Origin: Alienimonas californiensis
GTDB taxonomy: Bacteria; Planctomycetota; Planctomycetia; Planctomycetales; Planctomycetaceae
Length of the DNA: 64,000 nucleotides
Assembly (NCBI RefSeq): GCF_007743815.1
Contig: NZ_CP036265.1
Span: 522,501-586,500, forward strand
Direction: 5' to 3'
A program made the translations under genes and the position numbers. The notes beneath the pieces were generated by a model, which did not search any database, was not told where the DNA came from, and saw only the letters and a list, made by a program, of their open reading frames with translations. This document shows positions 45,001 through 53,518 of this stretch, one piece after another; within the stretch, counting starts at the first letter, position 1, and each line of letters opens with the position of its first letter.

Positions 45001-45224
45001 GTGGAGCGGCCGGCTCCGTCGTTGCCGTGACAGAGGTTGCACTTATTCGACAGGATCGGCCGCACGTCCCGGTTGAAGTCGACCGGCGCCTCCGCGACCG
45101 CCTCCCCTGCCGCGGCGTCCGTGGCGGCGGGTCGATCCGGTCCCGCGGCGAGGCCGGCGGCGGTGAGACCCGCGGCGGTCAGGCAGGCGACGGCGAGCGG
45201 GGCCGCGACGGCAAACGGACGCAT
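42021..45224 (-). CDS. Secreted PSCyt1/DUF1549/DUF1553 cytochrome-type protein
   Basis: 1067 residues from ATG 45224. Signal peptide, then the planctomycete cytochrome C domain with CNLCH at residues 62-66 (haem c) and [10 protein letters not shown] as the distal region. DUF1549 follows ([38 protein letters not shown]), then a carbohydrate-binding-like insert with [20 protein letters not shown], and C-terminal DUF1553 ([40 protein letters not shown]). The segment GSPSPSGGA near residue 163 comes from a dispersed DNA repeat (44720-44744). Usually paired with DUF1501; role in planctomycete carbohydrate metabolism is suspected, not shown. Confidence 0.94.
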   Translation of the reverse strand: MRPFAVAAPLAVACLTAAGLTAAGLAAGPDRPAATDAAAGEAVAEAPVDFNRDVRPILSNKCNLCHGNDGAGRSTPLRFDTAEGAFVELNGGGHAIVPGDPAASVMLDRVTDEYAPMPPEGEGDPLTPAEVDTLRRWIEQGAEWTGHWAFEAVVKPPVPQGSPSPSGGARPEMYNEIDAFLHQELAASGLPVNGEATKAQLIRRATFTLTGLPPTPAEVDAFLKDDAPDAYDRLVDRLLASPRYGERRARYWLDAARYGDTHGLHLDNERSIWPYRDWVVRAFNENKPFDEFTVEQLAGDLLPDPSLDQLIATGFNRCNVTTSEGGSIDEEYRVRYAVDRTETVGTVFMGLTVGCAACHDHKFDPISQKEFYSLYAYYRSARDAPMDGNALLPPPSVRAEAPWQTAERGRLQSEIAAEEHAFRSYVAGLNYEPAPESVEPVDPAERADFLWVDDALPAGAKPEGDEDDGGVNGWSWYPESEGPVQSGAVGWERNTRYQGQSFFTGATSPVVAREGDSAFVHVFIEYGGNPGAIMLQVHTKSEGWEHRAIWGNKNAIGFGTVDTPSRLPKGGLPERREWTRLEVPLSEIGIEPGDEIDGLAFTQKGGHVRWDAAGFQTTAAPALRLTAARTAWEAAVAETKTADRLPAEIAAVLAQPADQRGDEGEGALADYFRTAVFPQIEERFTSHETELGALRAAISRLDATVPNTLVMRDEDQPRDAFVLDRGEYDNPTEQVFPGTPAALPPLPEDAPQNRLTLARWLVDPNHPLTARVTVNRIWQQHFGTGLVRTSEDFGFQGEWPSHPELLDWLAAEFIESGWNVKALHRRIVTSAAFRRASAVGPDQLEADPDNRLLARGPRYRLDAEAIRDAALAVSGLLVEHLGGPGVKPYQPDGLWEAVGYTDSNTAKFQRDDGAALHRRSLYTFWKRTSPPPSLSTFDAPSRESCVVRRSRTNTPLQALALMNDVQYVEASRHLAARLLTEGGTTDEERLKHGFRLTLGRAPEADELAVLTRVLEARRSDFAADPAAAQELLSVGATARNEALDPVEHAAFTLLASLMMNTDAFVTN
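44720..44744 (-). repeat. Dispersed GGTTCGCCGTCGCCG repeat inside the DUF1553 gene
   Basis: The 25-base copy differs from that at 14593 only in the central three bases. In frame it encodes GSPSPSGGA between the cytochrome domain and DUF1549. Confidence 0.7.
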
Positions 45225-45401
45225 GCGGAGGGACCGGGGCGGGGCGGCGGGGCGGGACCGCGCAACCGCGCGGCCCAAACAGTGTACGGGACGCCCGCGA
45301 CAGCGTCACCCGCCCATCAACGCCCGTCGATCCAGCGGCGAACCGGGTCGGGACACGCTACAGTCCGGCCGCGTCCCGCCGAATTCGATCCTGCCTGGCC
45401 C

Positions 45402-46955
45402 ATGCTCGTCCCCGCGCTGCTCGCCCTGTTGGCCCCGTGTGCGGGGGCCGCCGCGGACGACCCCCAGGCGAATCCGCCGGGGACGCCGAACGTGCTGATC
45501 CTGTACGCGGACGACCTCGGCTACGGCGACGTCGGGGCGACGAACCCGGCGTCGAAGATCCCCACGCCGCATCTCGACCGCCTCGCCGCGGAGGGACTGA
45601 CGTTCACGGACGCCCATTCCTCCTCCGGCATCTGCACGCCCTCCCGCTACGCCCTGCTGACCGGCCGGCACCACTGGCGGGACTTTCACGGCATCGTGAA
45701 TTCGTTCGGCGGATCGGTTTTTGAGGACGGGCAGGTCACGCTGGCGAGTCTGCTCAAAGAGAACGGCTATCGCACGGCCTGCATCGGCAAGTGGCACCTC
45801 GGCTGGGACTGGGAGGCGATCCGCAACCCGGCCGTCGGCCCCTTGGGCAAGGGTCGGCAAAAAGGGCTGCCGCCGGAGGCGTTCGATTGGTCGAAACCGA
45901 TCCCCGGCGGGCCGCTGGCGGTCGGGTTCGACCGTTACTTCGGCGATACGGTGATTAATTTCCCGCCCTATGCCTGGATCGAGGACGATCGCGTCACGCA
46001 GGCCCCGACCGTGATGAAGGATGAGTCGACCTGGCCGCCGATTAAAGAGGGCAACTGGGAGTGCCGCCCCGGGCCTATGGTCGAGGGTTGGAACCCCTAC
46101 GACGTGCTGCCGACGCTCGCCGACCGCGGCGTGCAGTACCTCCAGGAGCAGGCCGAGGCGGACGAGCCGTTCTTCCTGTACTTCGCCTTCCCCTCCCCGC
46201 ACGCGCCGATCATTCCCAACGACAAGTTCGACGGCGCCTCGCAGGCCGGGCCGTACGGGGACTTCGTGCACGAGACCGATCACGTCGTCGGCCGGTTGCT
46301 GGCGGCGTTGGAGGAGAGCGGGCAGGCGGCGAACACGCTGGTCGTGTTCACCGCGGACAACGGCCCGGAACGCTACGCCTACGCCCGGGAACAGGCGTTC
46401 GACCACTGGTCCGCGGCGCCCTTCCGCGGGTTGAAGCGGGACATCCACGAGGGCGGGCATCACGTGCCGTTCTTCGTGCGGTGGCCCGGCGTGACGGAGC
46501 CGGGCGCGACGACGGACGCCCTCACCTCGCAGGTCGATCTGTTCGCCACGATCGCGGAGGCGACCGGCGCCGCCCTGCCGCCGAACGCGGCGGCGGCGGA
46601 GGGCGCCCGCTATCAGGATTCCGTTTCGCTCATGCCCGTGTTGAAAGGGGCGCCGACCTCCGGCCGGACGACCATCGTGCAGAACACCAACCCGAACGCC
46701 TACGCCTTCCGGCAGGGCGACCGGCTGCTGATCAACGCGAAGACCGGCCACCACAGCGGGGTTGATCCGAAATGGCTCGAGAAGCACGACACGCCGCGGG
46801 AACAGGGCGATGTGCATCTCTACAACCTCGCGGAGGACGTCGGTCAGCAGCGTGATCTGGCGGCGGAGCGGCCGGACGAGACGGCGGAGATGCAGGCCGC
46901 GTTGCAGCGGGCCCGCCGACCGATCCCGCGGGTTCTGACGCCGACGGGCCGCTGA
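45402..46955 (+). CDS. Secreted arylsulfatase
   Basis: 517 residues from ATG 45402; signal peptide residues 1-17. YADDLGYGD supplies metal ligands, and the formylglycine motif [12 protein letters not shown] starts at Cys78. [19 protein letters not shown] and [17 protein letters not shown] follow. The LLTGRHHWR context with the later [13 protein letters not shown] segment is typical of planctomycete arylsulfatase A-like enzymes. It starts divergently from the DUF1553 gene. A TACAGT hexamer (45359-45364) is a weak promoter candidate. Confidence 0.93.
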   Translation: MLVPALLALLAPCAGAAADDPQANPPGTPNVLILYADDLGYGDVGATNPASKIPTPHLDRLAAEGLTFTDAHSSSGICTPSRYALLTGRHHWRDFHGIVNSFGGSVFEDGQVTLASLLKENGYRTACIGKWHLGWDWEAIRNPAVGPLGKGRQKGLPPEAFDWSKPIPGGPLAVGFDRYFGDTVINFPPYAWIEDDRVTQAPTVMKDESTWPPIKEGNWECRPGPMVEGWNPYDVLPTLADRGVQYLQEQAEADEPFFLYFAFPSPHAPIIPNDKFDGASQAGPYGDFVHETDHVVGRLLAALEESGQAANTLVVFTADNGPERYAYAREQAFDHWSAAPFRGLKRDIHEGGHHVPFFVRWPGVTEPGATTDALTSQVDLFATIAEATGAALPPNAAAAEGARYQDSVSLMPVLKGAPTSGRTTIVQNTNPNAYAFRQGDRLLINAKTGHHSGVDPKWLEKHDTPREQGDVHLYNLAEDVGQQRDLAAERPDETAEMQAALQRARRPIPRVLTPTGR

Positions 46956-47001
46956 CGGAGCCGGCTTCGGGGCGGCGGACCCGTGCGACCATCGGTCCGC
47001 T

Positions 47002-47028
47002 TTGATCCGATCGGGGGTCCGTTAGACT
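47002..47028 (+). promoter_or_regulatory. Promoter candidate for the PVC-type cytochrome gene
   Basis: TTGATC at 47002-47007 and TAGACT at 47023-47028, spacer 15, 55 bases before the ATG. Confidence 0.4.
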
Positions 47029-47083
47029 GCCGCGTCCGGGCCGCGCCCGGATTCGCTTTCCTTCCCGCATTGCCCGTCCGCCC

Positions 47084-50000
47084 ATGCTCGCCCCCGCGGT
47101 TTTACTGGTTCTCGCCCCGCTCGCGTTCGCGGCGCCCGCCGACGAACCCGCCCTGAAGGAATTGAGCGGGCCGAACGCCCAACCCCATTGGATCTGGGCG
47201 GACGGCCAAGTCACCAGCGGCCAAACGGTGCGGCTGCGGCGGGCGTTCCCTGGCGGCCCGCGGCCGAAATCCGCCACGTTGACGGTCTCCGCCGACAACG
47301 CGGCGACCGTCTGGATCGACGGCACCAAGGTGCTGGAAAATAAAGCCTGGGAGACCCCGAGCCGGGCGGACGTCACCGCGTTGGCGGGCGGCCGGTCGAA
47401 GGTGTTGTCCGTCGAAGCGAAGAACGCGGACGGGATCGCCGCGGTGCTGGTCGTGCTCGACCTGGAATACAACGACGGCACCAAGAAGCGGCTCGTCTCG
47501 GACAAGAGCTGGAAGGTCGCCCCCGCGGGCACGACCGGCGCCGGCTGGACGACGCCCGGCTTCGTCGGGGCGGAGGGCTGGGCGAACGCCAAGGACCTCG
47601 GCGCCTTGGGCGTGCAGCCGTGGGGGAACGTGCTGGACGGCAAAACCGCCGCCGCCCCCGGCGCCACCCCGGCGGAAGAGGTGGAGGTCGTCGACGGCTA
47701 CGAAGTCGAACTGCTCTATTCGGTTCCGAAAGAGGAACAGGGCTCGTGGGTCAGCATGACCGTCGACCCGAAGGGCCGGCTGATCGTCTCCGACCAGTAC
47801 GGCAAGCTGTACCGCGTCACCCCGCCGCCGGTCGGCCAGCCGGACGCCGAGATCGACGTGCACCCGATGGAGGTCGAGACCGGCATGGCCCACGGCCTGC
47901 TGTGCGCCTTCGATTCGCTGTACGTGATGGTCAACGACGGCGCCAACTCCGGCCTGTACCGGGCCAAGGACACGGACGGCGACGACCACTACGACGCCGT
48001 CGAAAAGCTCCAGTCCCTCAACGGCCGCGGCGAGCACGGCCCGCACGCCATGCGCGAGGGCGCCGACGGCCGGCTGTGGGTCATCGCCGGCAACGAGACG
48101 AAACTGCCGGAGGGCTACAACGAAGAAGAGTCCGCGGTGAAGAACTTCGCCGAGGACCTGCTCCTGCCCCGCAACCCGGACGGCAACGGCCACGCCACCG
48201 GACGGCTGGCCCCGGCGGGCTGGATCGGCAGCTGCAAACCGGACGGGACTGACTGGCGGATTCACGCCGCCGGCTTCCGCAACCCGTACGACATGGCCTT
48301 CAACGCCGCCGGCGAACTGTTCGCCTTCGACGCCGACATGGAATGGGACACCGGCACCCCCTGGTATCGGCCGACGCGGCTGAACCACGTCGTCCGCGGG
48401 GCGGAGTTCGGCTGGCGGTTCGGCACGGGCAAATGGCCGGACTACTACGCCGACAGCGTCGGCAGCGTGGTCGACCTCGGCCTGGGCAGCCCCACCGGCG
48501 TGGAGTTCGCCCGCGGCACGAACTTCCCCGACCCGGAGGCCCTGTTCCTCGCCGACTGGACCCACGGCCGGGTCTTCGAGGTGAACATGAAGCCGGTCGG
48601 CGCCACCTATGAAGCGACTTTCCGCACCTTCCTCTCCGGCCGACCGCTGCCGGTGACGGACCTGACGGCGAACCCGCACGACGGCAGCCTGTATATGACG
48701 ACCGGCGGCCGGCGGACGCAGTCCGGACTGTATCGGATTCGATACACCGGCGACGCCGCCCCGACGGAGCCGAAAGTGGACGCCGTCGCCGAGGTCGCCC
48801 GCCGCACCCGGCACATGCTGGAACGCGGGATGACCGGGGAGCCGGTCGCCGTGGACGCCCTCTGGCCGCACCTCGGCTCGCGGGACCGGGCGATCCGCTA
48901 CGCCGCCCGTGTGGCGCTGGAGCGGCACGACGTCGCCGAGTGGAAGGACGAGTTCGCCCACGAAACCCGTCCCAACGCGGTGATTCAGGGCGCCGTCGCC
49001 CTCGCCCGCACCGGCGAACAGGCGGACCGCAGCCTGCTGCTCGACAAGCTGAACGCCCTGAACTTCAGCCGCCTGACCACGGAGCAGGTCCTGGACGCGC
49101 TGCGGGCCTACCAGTTGGCCTTCATCCGCCTCGGCGGCCACCCCAGCGACGAACAGGCCGAAGCCCTCGCCCAGAAGCTGGTCGCCCTCGCCCCCAGCCC
49201 GGAGGAGAAGGTGAACCGGGAGACCGTGCGGCTGCTGACCTACCTGGCCTCGCACGATCCGATTCCGCCCAGCGCCCGCGGCGTCGTGGGGCTGGCGATG
49301 GGCCGGCTGCGGAACGTCTCCACGCAGGCCGACCAGATGTTCTACCCCTTCATGCTGCGGAACCTCACCGGCCAAAGCGCCCTGTGGACCGGGGACCAGT
49401 ACGAGACCTTCTTCGGCTGGCTGAACCTGGCGGAGACCCAGTACCGCGGCGGGAACAGCTTTAAGAAGTTCGTCGCCCAGATCCGGAAGGACGCCGTCGA
49501 CAAGCTGCCCGAGGGGGCGAAGACGAAGCTGGCCGCCGTGATCGACGCCCCGGCTCCGCCGGCGGACCTCGTCGAGGCGACCACCCGGCAGTTCGTGGCG
49601 AACTGGCAGATGCCGGACTTCGGCGACCCCAACGCCCAGATGGACGGCCGGAACCTCGACGCCGGCCGCAAGGCCTACGCGGCGGCGAAGTGCGCCCAGT
49701 GCCACCGCTTCGACGGCGAGGGCGGCTCCACCGGGCCGGACCTCACCGGCGTGGGCGGCCGCTTCGACGCCCGCTACCTGCTCGAAGCGATCCTCGAACC
49801 CAGCAAGGTCGTCTCCGACCAGTACAAGTCGGAGCTGATCCTCACCCAGGAGGGCCAGGTCTATAACGGCCGCGTGACCGCCGAGGAGGGCGATCACATC
49901 ACCGTCCGCACCGACCCGTTCGGCGGGGCGACGGTGAACGTGCCGACCGCCTCGATCCTCGAACGGGCGCCGTCGGAGACTTCCGAGATGCCCAACGAAC

Positions 50001-50140
50001 TGGTCAGCACGCTGGAGAAAAGCGAGATCCTGGACCTGATCGCCTACCTGCGGGAAGGCGCGCCGGAGACGACCAGCGCCGGCGCGACCGGCGACGGGGC
50101 GAACGGCGAGGGGCCGGTCAAAGCCGGCCCGACGCGGTAG
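47084..50140 (+). CDS. PVC-type CxxCH cytochrome with membrane-bound-dehydrogenase-like propeller
   Basis: 1018 residues. Signal peptide (residues 1-18), then a beta-sandwich (WIWADGQVTSGQTVRLRRAF, residues about 35-165), a six-bladed propeller of the TIGR02604 type (VSMTVDPKGRLIVSDQYG, LWVIAGNETKLPEG, GFRNPYDMAFNAAGELFAFD, GVEFARGTNFPDPEALFLAD), a helical/HEAT region (about 570-830) and a haem c domain with CAQCH at residues 870-874, typical of the TIGR02603 putative haem-binding domain, plus the downstream LEAILEPSKVVSDQYKS block. It probably oxidises a sugar or alcohol in the periplasm and passes electrons on; substrate unknown. Confidence 0.94.
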   Translation: MLAPAVLLVLAPLAFAAPADEPALKELSGPNAQPHWIWADGQVTSGQTVRLRRAFPGGPRPKSATLTVSADNAATVWIDGTKVLENKAWETPSRADVTALAGGRSKVLSVEAKNADGIAAVLVVLDLEYNDGTKKRLVSDKSWKVAPAGTTGAGWTTPGFVGAEGWANAKDLGALGVQPWGNVLDGKTAAAPGATPAEEVEVVDGYEVELLYSVPKEEQGSWVSMTVDPKGRLIVSDQYGKLYRVTPPPVGQPDAEIDVHPMEVETGMAHGLLCAFDSLYVMVNDGANSGLYRAKDTDGDDHYDAVEKLQSLNGRGEHGPHAMREGADGRLWVIAGNETKLPEGYNEEESAVKNFAEDLLLPRNPDGNGHATGRLAPAGWIGSCKPDGTDWRIHAAGFRNPYDMAFNAAGELFAFDADMEWDTGTPWYRPTRLNHVVRGAEFGWRFGTGKWPDYYADSVGSVVDLGLGSPTGVEFARGTNFPDPEALFLADWTHGRVFEVNMKPVGATYEATFRTFLSGRPLPVTDLTANPHDGSLYMTTGGRRTQSGLYRIRYTGDAAPTEPKVDAVAEVARRTRHMLERGMTGEPVAVDALWPHLGSRDRAIRYAARVALERHDVAEWKDEFAHETRPNAVIQGAVALARTGEQADRSLLLDKLNALNFSRLTTEQVLDALRAYQLAFIRLGGHPSDEQAEALAQKLVALAPSPEEKVNRETVRLLTYLASHDPIPPSARGVVGLAMGRLRNVSTQADQMFYPFMLRNLTGQSALWTGDQYETFFGWLNLAETQYRGGNSFKKFVAQIRKDAVDKLPEGAKTKLAAVIDAPAPPADLVEATTRQFVANWQMPDFGDPNAQMDGRNLDAGRKAYAAAKCAQCHRFDGEGGSTGPDLTGVGGRFDARYLLEAILEPSKVVSDQYKSELILTQEGQVYNGRVTAEEGDHITVRTDPFGGATVNVPTASILERAPSETSEMPNELVSTLEKSEILDLIAYLREGAPETTSAGATGDGANGEGPVKAGPTR

Positions 50141-50164
50141 AGACGCCGGCGGGTTCGTCGAACC

Positions 50165-50437
50165 TCAGCGGCCCGGACGCCCCCGGCGTTCGGGCCGTTT
50201 TGCGTTCGTCCGCTCGGCGTTGGCCGCGGCGGCCTTCCGCCCGTTCTGCCAGCGCATCAGCCAGGGGAACCAGATGATCGCCACGCCGACCCCGATGAGA
50301 ATCGCCATCGCGCTGCCCAGCGGCTCCGCGGCTCGGTCCGCCTGCGAGGCGGACAGCGTCGCCAGGTAGGCCAGCCCCCCGCCGATCGCCAGCGCGATCA
50401 GGCCGACAGTGGCGAAGATTGAGGTTTTCGTGCTCAT
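50165..50437 (-). CDS. Small two-helix membrane protein
   Basis: 90 residues from ATG 50437; the longer frame upstream is a shadow of the plus-strand hydrolase. Two hydrophobic helices (about residues 7-28 and 42-60, containing AILIGVGVAIIWFPWLM) precede a basic tail of Arg/Lys/Ala (NGRKAAAANAERTNAKRPER). It is convergent with the large cytochrome, 24 bases apart. No family recognised. Confidence 0.6.
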   Translation of the reverse strand: MSTKTSIFATVGLIALAIGGGLAYLATLSASQADRAAEPLGSAMAILIGVGVAIIWFPWLMRWQNGRKAAAANAERTNAKRPERRGRPGR

Positions 50438-50602
50438 GGCAGGGGTCGGCGAGGCGACGAACCGGGACGGCGGGAACGGGACGATTCGAGCGTACGACGC
50501 GGCCGACGCCGTTCCAGCGTCGGGCGGTCTCTCGGCGACGGGCCTCCTCCCCGCTACCATCCCCCGCCGCCCCGACCGATTCTGCTTTCCAAAGCCCCGC
50601 CC

Positions 50603-51952
50603 GTGCCGGACGACTTCGCCCCCCGCCGCCCGCTGTTTCAGTCCGACGAGGACGCGACGCTCTCCCCGGAGGAAGTGGCCCTGCTGGAGGAGGGCTACGA
50701 GGCCGCCGTCGACGCCGTGCGGCGGAACGTCACCCCGGCCGGGTTCTCCGCCTGCTCCCTGACGGACAACACCGTCTACGGGACCGACGTGAACTACCGC
50801 AGCGTCTGGGCCCGGGACGGGGCGAAGACGATCTGCTGGACGCTGGACCTCGACCCCGAAGAGCACCCGGACATCGACGCCTGCCAGCGGGCGACGTTGG
50901 AGACGCTGTTGGGCCACACCGCCGAGAACGGTCACGTGCCCTGCAACGTGACGATCGACGACGGTCGGCCGGAGTTCACCGGGGTGGGCGGGATCGCCTC
51001 GATCGACGCCGGGCTGTGGGTCGTCATCGCCCTGCGGGCCTACTGCGCCGCCCGCAACGACTGGTCGCTGGCGGAGAAACACCGCGAGAAGCTGGCGACG
51101 ATGATGGCGTGGCTCGCCGCCCAGGACAGCAACGGCGACGGCCTGCTGGAGATTCCCGAGGCCGGCGACTGGACCGACCTGTTCGCCCGCAACTACCACG
51201 TGCTGTACGACGAAGTGCTGTGGTTCCGCTGCCTGCGGTGCTACGGCGAGATTCTCGAGCGGTTCGGCGACGCCGACGGCGCCGAAAAATACCGCAACTG
51301 GGGCAAACGGGTCGGCGGGCTGATCCTCAAAAACTTCTGGCCCAGCACCTCTCGTGCGGAGCCGCCGGAGGACCCCAACCCCCTGCACAACGTGCCGCTG
51401 CCCAGTTTCGCCGACGCCCAGTTCGCCCTGGGCGACGCGCGGTATCTGGTCGCGGAGGTCTCCCCGTTCGCCTTTAGTTGGCGCTGCGACGTCTACGCCA
51501 ACCTGCTGGCATATATCACCGGCCTGGTCGATAAAGACCGCGCCCTGATGACCTTCCGCTTCCTGTGGGGCGTGGGCGTCTCCGACCCCTGGCCGGTGGA
51601 GAACCTTTACCCCGTCGTGCAGAGCGGCGACCGGGAGTGGAAGGACTATTTCACCGTCAACCTGCTCAACCTCCCACACCACTACCACAACGGCGGGATC
51701 TGGCCGTTCGTGGGCGGGCTGTGGTGCCGATATATCCATAAGCTCGGCATGAAGGACCTGGCGAAACGGGAACTCGTCAAGCTGGCCGAGTGCTGCAAAC
51801 TGGGCGTGGGTCGGGAGTGGGAGTTCAACGAATGGCACCACGGCCAGACCGGCCGGCCGATGGGCAAGGCCTATCAGGCCTGGAGCGCCGCCAGCTTCGT
51901 GAAGGCCTGTCACTCCCTGCACGTCGACCCGGAACACGCCACCCTGACGTGA
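50603..51952 (+). CDS. (alpha/alpha)6-barrel glycoside hydrolase (debranching-enzyme / invertase-like)
   Basis: 449 residues from a GTG at 50603. The conserved blocks NYRSVWARDGAKTICWTLDL, ENGHVPCNVTIDDG, EIPEAGDWTDLFARNYHVLY, LLNLPHHYHNGGIWPFVGGL and FNEWHHGQTGRPMGKAYQAW (ending in WSAASFVKA) are those of helical-barrel hydrolases such as amylo-alpha-1,6-glucosidase C-terminal domains and GH100-like neutral invertases. Asp of GDWTD and Glu of NEWHHG are likely catalytic. No signal peptide, so it works in the cytoplasm. Lying beside a mannosylfructose/sucrose-phosphate synthase, it may hydrolyse that solute; this is inference. Confidence 0.78.
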   Translation: MPDDFAPRRPLFQSDEDATLSPEEVALLEEGYEAAVDAVRRNVTPAGFSACSLTDNTVYGTDVNYRSVWARDGAKTICWTLDLDPEEHPDIDACQRATLETLLGHTAENGHVPCNVTIDDGRPEFTGVGGIASIDAGLWVVIALRAYCAARNDWSLAEKHREKLATMMAWLAAQDSNGDGLLEIPEAGDWTDLFARNYHVLYDEVLWFRCLRCYGEILERFGDADGAEKYRNWGKRVGGLILKNFWPSTSRAEPPEDPNPLHNVPLPSFADAQFALGDARYLVAEVSPFAFSWRCDVYANLLAYITGLVDKDRALMTFRFLWGVGVSDPWPVENLYPVVQSGDREWKDYFTVNLLNLPHHYHNGGIWPFVGGLWCRYIHKLGMKDLAKRELVKLAECCKLGVGREWEFNEWHHGQTGRPMGKAYQAWSAASFVKACHSLHVDPEHATLT

Positions 51953-51962
51953 GCGGGAACAC

Positions 51963-52039
51963 GAGGGGAAAGAGGCGAGGCGTCAGTAAATCCGCATCGC
52001 CCCCGTCGCTGACGCCTTACGCCGTTCTCCTCGCCCCTC
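51963..52039. repeat. Imperfect palindrome immediately before the antiporter gene
   Basis: Arm 51963-51986 pairs with 52009-52039 with internal gaps, sharing AGGCGTCAG / CTGACGCCT and GAGGGG / CCCCTC ends. It ends four bases before the ATG at 52044 and resembles the element at 34049-34138. Confidence 0.55.
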
Positions 52040-52043
52040 CCCC

Positions 52044-53408
52044 ATGCTCACCGAACACGTCCTCTGGTATATCGTCGTCGGGCTGCTGACGGCGTCGATG
52101 GGTCTGCTCGCCCCGTTGCTGAAGCGGCCGTGGATCTCCGCGCCGCAATTGCACATGGCGGCGGGGTTGGGGATCGGCCCGCTGGGGCTGGGGCTGATCT
52201 CGCTGGAGTGGACCCGCGACGTGGCGCTGTTGGAGGTGCTCAGCGAGGTCGCCGTGATCGTCTCGCTGTACGCGGCGGGAATGAAAATGCGGCTGCCCAT
52301 TCGGGACCGCCGGTGGATCACCCCCGTGGTGTTGGCCTCGCTGACGATGATCGCCACCGTCGCGCTGGTCACGGGGATCGGCAACGTGATGCTGAGCCTG
52401 CCCTTCTCCGCGGCGCTGCTGCTGGCCGCCGTGCTGGCCCCCACCGACCCGGTGCTGGCGGACGAGGTGCAGTTGGAGGACGCCGAGGACTACGACCGCC
52501 TCCGCCTCGCCCTCACCGGGGAGGCCGGCTTCAACGACGGCACCGCCTTCCCCCTCGTGCTGCTGGCCGTCGGCCTGATCGGCCAGATCATCGACAAGGA
52601 ACTGCACCCGCTGGGCGAGGGGCTGTGGCGCTGGCTGGCGGTGGACTGCCTGTGGAAGATCGGCGGCGGGCTGGTCTTCGGCGTCCTCGCCGGTCGGGCG
52701 TTCGGCTGGCTGATCCTGCTCTGTCGCAAGCGGCTGAAGCCGGGCCCCGGCGCCGAGGAACTGCTCACCCTGGGTCTGATCGGGCTGACCTACGGGCTGG
52801 CGTTGCTGATCGACACCTACGCCTTCCTCGCCGTGTTCGCCGGCGCCGTGGCGCTGCGGGGGCTGGAGATGAACCAGCCGGAAACCGCCGACGGCCCCGG
52901 ACCGGCGGAGGGCACGGAGGACACGCCGCCCGAACAGGAACTGGTCCGCGAGCAGACCCGCGTGGCGGACGCGCTGGAGCGGGTCGTGCAGCTCTTTCTG
53001 GCGGTGGTGATCGGGCTGCTGCTTTCCCCGGCCCGCGTCACCGACTGGCGGGCGTGGCTGTTCGCCGCGGCGGTGCTGTTCGCGGCCCGGCCGCTCGCGG
53101 TCTACGCGACGACCTGGTTCTGCGACCTCACCGGCCCGCAGCGCGGATTGACCGCTTGGTTCGGCATCCGGGGGATCGGCACGATCTATTACCTCTCGCA
53201 CGCCTTCGGGCTGGGCATTTCCGAAGCGCTGCCGGACACCTCCGACTTCCTGGCGAATTGCGCGATCCTCACGATCGCCGCCAGCGTGCTGCTGCACGGC
53301 TTCACCGCGACCCCGCTAATGAACTGGTACTCCCGGCGCCACGCCGACGCCCCCGACGATCACCGCGGGGACGACCCGGGCAGGGACGACCCGGGCGGGC
53401 GGGGCTGA
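52044..53408 (+). CDS. CPA1-type cation/proton antiporter
   Basis: 454 residues with about 12 membrane helices. LAPTDPVLADEVQLEDAED and TGEAGFNDGTAFPLVLLAVG are the ion-binding signatures of Na+(K+)/H+ antiporters (CPA1); FGIRGIGTIYYLSHAFGLG is the conserved C-terminal helix pair. An acidic loop (about residues 285-305) lies inside. It exports Na+ or moves K+ in exchange for protons across the inner membrane. It lies between the glycoside hydrolase and the solute-synthesis genes, with a palindrome ending five bases before the ATG. Confidence 0.92.
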   Translation: MLTEHVLWYIVVGLLTASMGLLAPLLKRPWISAPQLHMAAGLGIGPLGLGLISLEWTRDVALLEVLSEVAVIVSLYAAGMKMRLPIRDRRWITPVVLASLTMIATVALVTGIGNVMLSLPFSAALLLAAVLAPTDPVLADEVQLEDAEDYDRLRLALTGEAGFNDGTAFPLVLLAVGLIGQIIDKELHPLGEGLWRWLAVDCLWKIGGGLVFGVLAGRAFGWLILLCRKRLKPGPGAEELLTLGLIGLTYGLALLIDTYAFLAVFAGAVALRGLEMNQPETADGPGPAEGTEDTPPEQELVREQTRVADALERVVQLFLAVVIGLLLSPARVTDWRAWLFAAAVLFAARPLAVYATTWFCDLTGPQRGLTAWFGIRGIGTIYYLSHAFGLGISEALPDTSDFLANCAILTIAASVLLHGFTATPLMNWYSRRHADAPDDHRGDDPGRDDPGGRG

Positions 53409-53518
53409 GCTTCCCCGAAGCTCATCCCCGGCGGCGCCATCAGGAACGGCCCCTGTCGCGCCGGATGCGGAGCCAGTAGGGTCGGCCCTGTTCTTTCCTC
53501 GAACGAGCAGCGCCTCCG

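Noticed and set aside
45306-46817. 503-codon open frame on the minus strand
   Set aside because: Antisense to the sulfatase at 45402-46955, with the composition of a shadow frame (Arg/Gly/Val-rich, no motif).
47102-49897. 931-codon open frame on the minus strand
   Set aside because: It is antisense to the PVC-type cytochrome gene, and such long mirror frames are expected at this GC content. The translation shows no domain.
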